Of a DNA stretch of 64,000 nucleotides, positions 57,539-64,000 are shown one piece after another (within the stretch, counting starts at the first letter, position 1; each line of letters opens with the position of its first letter). Position numbers and translations under genes: made by a program. The notes beneath the pieces are model-generated. The model had not been told where the DNA came from. It worked only from the letters and a program-made list of their open reading frames with translations, and made no database searches. The stretch covers positions 24,006,672 to 24,070,671 of the forward strand of contig NC_089277.1 of assembly GCF_963678975.1 (NCBI RefSeq), in the 5' to 3' direction. Origin of the DNA: Dysidea avara (taxonomy: Eukaryota > Porifera > Demospongiae > Dictyoceratida > Dysideidae).

Positions 57539-60500
57539 TTAGCTACTGATTCCAATCAGTAACTTTTGTTCACTATATGAAGCAGTGTCATCGTCTGAAT
57601 CGTCCAAGTTTACTAACTTATCATGTGCAGGACAACACCTCCACTCGCAGAATAGTGAGTGCCCATAGTTGTACCAGTAGCCAATACTGAACACTGACTG
57701 GTCTGTACCTCCTTCAGGTACTGATATAATATTGTATAGGATCAGTCCAAACATGATCACCACAAATCCTCCAATGTAGAATGATGAAAACTATAAGAGC
57801 ATCAATAATTACGGCATAATTCTACTACACAGGGTGGTGTGTTGTGTGGCCAAAAAAGCTGACATGCCACACTGTAAGTGTATTATTACCAGGAAGGAAG
57901 AAAATGCGATTTTTCACACTAGCATAGCTACGTAGCTCTATGGTCCCTTATCCAAATTGCTATTATAGGCCATACACTTAATATGACCAAAATCACTTCA
58001 AGAATTCCTGAGATATGGGCATTAATTTTTCCTGAGGATTTAAGGAAGCCTGAATTTCAACATATCTATGAACCACAAAACTCATTACTTGATTGCCCTG
58101 TAGGGTTATAATAAGACATGTAATGATATTCACTGAAACAGGTACCAAGTTTGATGCTAATCTATTCAATGTTCACAGGTTTACGGACAGCTATTCGTAC
58201 AATGAAAAGCTAACTCTGCTACATGGTGTATACATAAATTAACCACATTGTAATGCAAACCCATTGTAGAAGTCGAAACAACAGCTACAGGATACAAGAC
58301 TAACATCATTAATAAGCGTGGAATTATAGACCGTGCAGGATAATCTAATAATTATAACAGTCACCACGGATAAAAGAGAATATCAATAAACTGTCCAGGA
58401 TTTGAACTAGGGACCTCCAAATCTAATTCCCGAACAGGTAACTACTGAGATATTCCTGTCAGTTATTCACCTCTACTGTCAATTATACAGCTCCAGTATG
58501 GATACCTCAATAAGCTCCCATATTGCCAAGCTGGAAGCATTCCAGAAACGTGCAGCACGTTGTTTTTTTTTCAGACTATAAAACACTAGTAGTGTATCTA
58601 AAGTAATGTTGCGTGGTTTAAATGGGAATTCAGTGCAAATTCACCACATAAACAGTTGCAATTGATTAGATTTTACAAATTTGTTAAATTCCTCTCACCT
58701 AATTACAGCTCCAAGAATCACTCAAGGAAATTCTGCAAATTCACCCAACCTGACATCCATACAAGTATAGTTTCTTCCCCAATATGATTAAACTATGGAA
58801 CACTCTACCCCCTAAATTCTAGTGTTTTAAATCTTCATTCGTATATTTTGTAATTGTTAGTTAAGTACTTAATGTCATAAATATTGCAATTATAAAAATA
58901 AATGAAATTTATGTTTTAAAACTTTATACTTCATAGATACATTATTATGCTAGTGAGCCAAATGTGTTGCATTGGAAGTTATCAGAACTATTAAAGTGTT
59001 ACAAGATTATTAATATTCATTGCACAATTTTGTGGTTATTATTTGATGAATATTTTGTAGGCCACACAGGTTACCATAGGTAATAAAAACTTGAGGAGGA
59101 AATATTTTGCAGACAACCAACTACAAACAACCATGAAAACATCAAAATTTTGTATAATATGGATGTGGCTAGTGTACACCCAGCCCCCTTACACCGTTGT
59201 ATTGTATTAGCCTGTGTATGGTCAAACCATACACGTCTGCATAATTTTATACATACGTGTGGTCATACTCTAACTCACATGGATACTTCATCAGGCAGTG
59301 TTACATTCCTTGAACACCACTCACAGTACTTACATGTACACAGTTTTCATCATACTCATGTGCCTTGCACATACAGTGTATACTATTACTACTTTTCAGT
59401 GACCATCACTGAAGGTCTGTCATATACTTGTGCTGCAGCCTTATATAAGCAGCTGTGGACATCATAATAATTATATATAATATAATGAGGATCTGTGATG
59501 ATACATAATTGTGACCAGATCTGCAAAAAGGGGTCTTATAGCCTTTCCAAATTCCCAAGTTTGTCTAATCATAACTACTCACGTGTTCAACCTATCACCT
59601 TCATATTGTACCAAATAATTATAATAGTGCTATCAAGAGTACATACTCTTGGTGCTATGCTAGCAAAGTTTCCAAGAATTAACTATGCATGTGGCTTGCT
59701 GCCTCTAATACTAAGCTATTGACTTTCCACTAATACACATTTAGCATCAAAGAAATATAAAAAAAGAATATAATTGTATGGCTAAATCTATAGTTATCAG
59801 TGCTGCAAAAGATTGAGATACAGTACTTTATATATAGCAGTTAGGTAAAATTACTTGTGTAATTAAAATCAAGACACACGGTATTGAAATCCATGCAAAA
59901 CAGCCAGGCTGTATAAAAAGGGTGCGGTCTTCAAAAAGCCTGGGTGAGAACAGTTGTGAAATTAAAGGCGGTAGCCATGAAATGGCTGCAATGATGTTGA
60001 TGATAAATTAAATATATTTTAATAATGGCTGTGTGCATGCATTATTAAAATTTATTATCTTCAACATCATTGCAGCCATTTCATGACCGCCACCGTTGAT
60101 TTCACAACTTTTTTCATCCGGCTTTTTGAAGGCCGCATGCACCCTTTTTGCAGCTTGGCTGTTTTTGTGTGGATAAATCATACAAAATATCTTTACACAA
60201 AATTTTATATCATGACTGAAAAAATTGTATGAAATACAGTACCTGCATGCTACACTTGTTATATAAAGTTTTAACTTGCATGCAATTAGTATACAATGGC
60301 AGCCCCAACTGTGGGAAATTGAGGCTAATGCCTCTCTCCATCCTTTCACACTACGGAATTTCATATGCAATTTGGATACTCTAATAAGAGCAGTTAATAA
60401 CACCAATAGGTGCAGGTTTTACAGCACAATAATTACAGAACCAGTTACTAATCAGCAAGATCAACATTTGCACTGATCTATTTAAACCATTCATCTGTGT

Positions 60501-63500
60501 ATATACAACTATAGCATGGAGTATATATATACTGTATCAATATACGAGCATACCTTGTCACCAAACAAGAATATGGCAAACAAGAGACTGTACACATTCG
60601 CAGTGAGAGTTGAGAGATTGACAACCATTGATGACGAGAATATCAGAACAAATGGTTTCAAACAGTAGTAGCCAATATTACAGAGATTGTATCCCAGTAA
60701 GTTGAGAACTGTAGTACAGAGATGAAACAGTAATCGTGAGCATGACAGTGTTATACATATAAATGATATATACAATTTACATACCGACTGTAACATCCCA
60801 TTTAATTTTAGTCAGAGCCTTTCGATCCAAAATACACCTGTAAACTCAAAATTATGAAAATGCTCAAAAGAAATAAACTTAGCTATGAAATGAGTTTGAC
60901 AATATGAAGGGGTGTTCTTGTGCTTGCAAAAGTATGAATAACACACACACATTAATTTTGTTACTGGATTTACAAAAAGAGGTCTTCCACACACAACCAA
61001 ATTGCCAACTTTGACAATTCATAACTTCAGATTGGAAACAGCTATTGGTTTCAAATTTGTTCAGTAGTGAGGACCAACATAGGGTAAGAAATGGAGAAAA
61101 TTGCAGGCATATATGTTTCTTGAATGCAAAGTTATGGTCTTCCAAATGCATAGAATTGGATGTGTGTGGAAGACCCCTTTTCACAAATCCGGTCACATTT
61201 GATGACAAGTTATTTATATGAAAATAAGCAAAAAGTTGCTTTTTAAGCTTCCTTTAATTTTAATTAACTTTGCAATACAAGTTACAGAATGGACAGATAT
61301 ATTTATAGTAATAATTCGGTATTGAGATTGTTCATACATTTACAGTCACTTAAACACTTCAAATAGTTTTGTGGCATCCAAAATGCTCCTTTGAGTAAGC
61401 ATTCCTGCATCTATTCGAGATTTTTTAACCATTACAGAACATATGATTAAATGTTAAATTGAAACAAGCTCAAAAATGTTACAGCTGAAATGAGAATGAT
61501 TCATGCAATAAAAAGTAAGGAAACAAGTTGAACAAGATTAGATGGCTACTTGCTAAAATGACACACATTTTTACCTAGTAGCGAATATCTTGCTATGTCA
61601 GAATAGCCAAAAGTAGGTATTAAAATTTAGCAAGTAACCATCTTATCTTGTTCGGCTTGTTTCCTTACTTTTTATTGCATGGATCATTCTCATTTCAGCT
61701 GTAACATTTTTGAGCTTGTTTCCTTACTTTTTCTTGTTTTCTTACTTTGTGTATGCCAATCCCTACTTCCTTTTACTTTTTAATAGCTAGTTTGTTTACT
61801 TTTTATCTAGTTAGCTATATTATACCCTTAGTTTTCCACATAATACAAATATCACGTGCACTTGAAGCTGCTATCCTTTACCATCGTACCCAATAAGTGC
61901 CTCTAAAAATAATTATCGTATTGTTTTTTCAAACTATTACAGCAACTGTTAAAGGCTTCAGTTGCATTTTTGAAGGCCTAAATAGTAACGACTTAACAGT
62001 AAAGCATCGCTGGAAAGCATGGAACCCCTCTTTTAAAATACTGGATTTGCCCCTCAAAGGCATACTAGCATGTCATTCTTAGTTATGGACATTTCTAGGA
62101 TGCGGACAGTAGTATATACCAGATCACCTGGATAAGAGAGGTTCCACTGTAGAGGACTCCTTAGCTACTAGCACCCATCTTACGCACACGTATTCACACT
62201 TCGTTAAAATCACGTGTTTGGGCAGTGACGTGCACCACAAATGTGACCAGATTTTACAGAACCGATCCAAATCGCACATCAGGCAAAATCAAACTAACAC
62301 CACCAGTGGATAGCTACACTATCGTACTACAAGTTTTGACCCTCAGCACTACTCAAACTACACCAGGCTGGTTTTTACACACGTCTTTTCTGGGTGGTGT
62401 GGAGTGCTCAAATGGCGGTTTCAGGCCTTGTGAAGGACCTGGCTTGGCAAGAGTCAGTGGTTTACTGGTGGACAGCCTTATAATGTTGGCCAGACGTGTT
62501 CTCTGTTGATTTTGCTACATATCAGCCACTAAGGAGCCAGCACAGCCCTGTAATCTCGTGTCTGGACTCCAATCGTGGTCTGCCTCCATTTTGAGGTCTA
62601 ACTTTTGCCCTCCCCGCCACCCCCCAGCCTCCACCCCTTTGTGAGCACTCGTGATACTACTTTGCTCGTCCAACTGCTCAGATTTTCTATCTTATTTGGC
62701 GGGAAACTGTACAAGCAGCTACAAGTACTGGAAGTGGCTTGAAGGGTAACAGATTGATGCATCTTTTGTGTAAATTTCATACGCGTGCTTGCTATCCTTG
62801 GAGAGTTATGCTGGCTTCAATTCTTTAAAACCGTTTATCTCGGAACTTCTAATGTGCGATTTGGATCGTTTTTCCAAAATCCAGTCACAAATATTAAGCG
62901 CTGGGTATAGAGCAGGAAAACGAAATTCAGGTGAATTCCAAAAATTTCAAAACTCACTGCACATCGAAACATTCGACTTTATGCTTCATTTAATCACAGT
63001 ACAGCATCATTACAGCAGTGCTAATGCATTCCAGGTGATTTTTTGTAGGTAAAACGTATTGCAAGGGTGTTTTTTAAGTGCAAAAAGTCAAGCCATATGA
63101 TTTCTTACCAATCCGTACTATGTACTGTATGATGTAGAACTGTTGCATTCTGTATAGGACAGTTTTTCTCCCACACAAGGTTCTTTATATATATATACTA
63201 TCGACACCCTGATACACAACATTATGATGCCACTTGTGTTGCTAGCCTGTTAACCTCTAGATCTGGCATGCTTAGAGATTTGTATGCCAATACAGTTTAC
63301 CTCAGAGCAAGCTAGGATAAGTACAACCTTGTTATAGATTTATCAAAATCGACTGGCCCAAGATGTCTGTTATAAAGAAAGTCACATATAAAAAAACTCA
63401 CAGTTGAATACTTGCAGCTAGTGTTCCACTAAATCCTAACAATGCCATGAAATCAATTACACTAATTTCTTCCTTGATTAGAAATTCTTGTCCAACAAGA

Positions 63501-64000
63501 CTGAGACACTGTGCCAGTGCAGCAAGGATACACAGGGAGTCTCCTAATAACTGATGTCCTCCTACGTGTAAAAACTTGTTTACATGTATATTATACACAA
63601 TCATAAAGCATCATAATTTGTGCATGTGATAAATGAATGCATAAAATAGATGGACAATACATGTAGATATCACTTAATAACTATGGCTTTCATAAACAAT
63701 ACTTTTTCTACAAGCATATATGGTCATTTCAAATAAGTAGCATCTGAAATAGTATTATATAAGTTAAGGTCTAGTGGAGATGCTGACTTCATTGCATGAT
63801 AGTCCATTACAAAGTGATACAAAATATACAAAGCATTCATAAGACTTTGATCTTGCTATCAATTTGATTAAAAACATATATACATGTTTCTGGTACTCAG
63901 AGATTAAATATGTAATATATAGCTACTATACCTAACCTGCTTGGTTACCTCCACTCTTTGCTGACTTAAAATCTTCAAAGATCAAAACTACCATACCAGC
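57539..64000 (-). CDS. SLC35F1/F2-like solute transporter, partial (copy 2), cut by the window end
   Basis: Exons on the minus strand: 63937 to beyond 64000, 63402-63561, 60785-60837, 60554-60708 and 57539-57790. Splice borders and phases equal those of the copy ending at 26061; no frame lesion is seen. The same motifs are present (GDSLCILAALAQCLSLVGQE, LSTLTANVYSLLFA, GGFVVIMFGLILYN). The two 5' exons would lie beyond 64000. The acidic tail has a small change (NLDDSDDDTASYSEQ). Confidence 0.85.
58363..58465 (-). repeat. tRNA-derived SINE head (copy 2)
   Basis: Counterpart of 26875-26985, with the same A-box-like and B-box-like words. Confidence 0.55.
58490..58880 (+). pseudogene. LINE 3' relic (copy 2)
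   Basis: Counterpart of 27030-27400; the QKRAAR and KLWNTLPPKF words are still readable. Confidence 0.6.
59896..60167. mobile_element. Near-perfect foldback MITE (copy 2)
   Basis: Counterpart of 28412-28682; the two arms remain complementary over nearly the full length. Confidence 0.75.
60960..61198. mobile_element. Foldback MITE, GTGACC family, left end mutated (copy 2)
   Basis: Counterpart of 29471-29708. The left end reads GTTACTGGATTTACAAAAAG while the right end is intact. Confidence 0.65.
61460..61722. mobile_element. Foldback MITE with AAACAAGCTC ends (copy 2)
   Basis: Counterpart of 29962-30222, with the same complementary arms. Confidence 0.75.
62243..62888. mobile_element. 646-bp GTGACC-family element, copy 2 only
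   Basis: Ends GTGACCAGATTTTACAGAAC plus CGATCCAAATCGCAC and GTGCGATTTGGATCG plus TTTTTCCAAAATCCAGTCAC. Flanked by AAAT on both sides (62239-62242, 62889-62892); copy 1 has the empty site near 30740. The interior is GC-richer than its surroundings, and its open frames have no recognisable domain. It is the longest member of the family in the window. Confidence 0.85.

Larger units (their letters stand above)
37025..64000 (+). repeat. Segmental duplication, copy 2 (continues past window)
   Basis: Collinear with 3429-31851. It lacks the three copy 1 insertions (9340, 10661, 11438) and has its own insertions at 37692, 52391 and 62243. Confidence 0.9.

Noticed and set aside
62225-62509. 94-residue frame
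   Set aside because: It starts outside and runs into the 646-bp insertion, so it is a chance frame in GC-richer transposon DNA.

Overview
The window looks like AT-rich animal nuclear DNA, most likely from a demosponge. The inference rests on genes split by GT-AG introns, metazoan domain types (SLC35F transporter, DM9 repeats, SOCS box), LINE and tRNA-derived SINE relics, dense miniature inverted-repeat transposons, and a long beta-helix/multi-membrane protein of a kind I associate with sponges. The species cannot be fixed from the sequence alone. There are no bacterial operons, CRISPR arrays or rRNA genes.

Layout. A single-exon sulfotransferase lies at 207-1577. From about 3429 a block begins that recurs in direct orientation from about 37025 to the window end. 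Copy 1 (3429-31851 as far as it can be matched) and copy 2 (37025-64000) have the same order: beta-helix membrane protein (+), hAT miniature element, truncated LINE, two-exon DM9-SOCS gene (+), decayed 3' fragment of the membrane protein, retroelement relic, and a seven-exon SLC35F-like transporter (-). The coding parts differ by roughly 2%. The copies differ mainly by clean transposon insertions. Copy 1 alone carries an 885-bp hAT element, a 593-bp hairpin-rich insertion and a 3.6-kb hAT element with an intact 920-aa transposase. Copy 2 alone carries a 1.4-kb TA-flanked element built from 21-bp repeats, a 0.9-kb TA-flanked element with a small ORF, and a 646-bp element. A true tandem duplication is the plain reading, but two haplotypes placed side by side by an assembler cannot be excluded.

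Between the copies (33-37 kb) lie SINEs, several foldback elements, a probable first exon of the SLC35F gene (-), and, about 400 bp away and divergent, an orphan first exon of a third DM9-SOCS gene. The copy 2 breakpoint falls where that gene's intron would be.

Gene functions. The most interesting protein joins DM9 repeats (carbohydrate-binding in studied animals) to a C-terminal SOCS box (Elongin BC/Cullin-5 docking), so it may be a substrate receptor of a ubiquitin ligase that recognises sugars or microbes. The neighbouring beta-helix membrane protein has a surface-receptor architecture. In copy 1 its frame is open, but a 2-bp deletion has destroyed the start codon that copy 2 keeps. Copy 2 keeps the start codon but has three lesions further in. 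No direct functional link between the receptor, DM9-SOCS and transporter genes can be read from the sequence.
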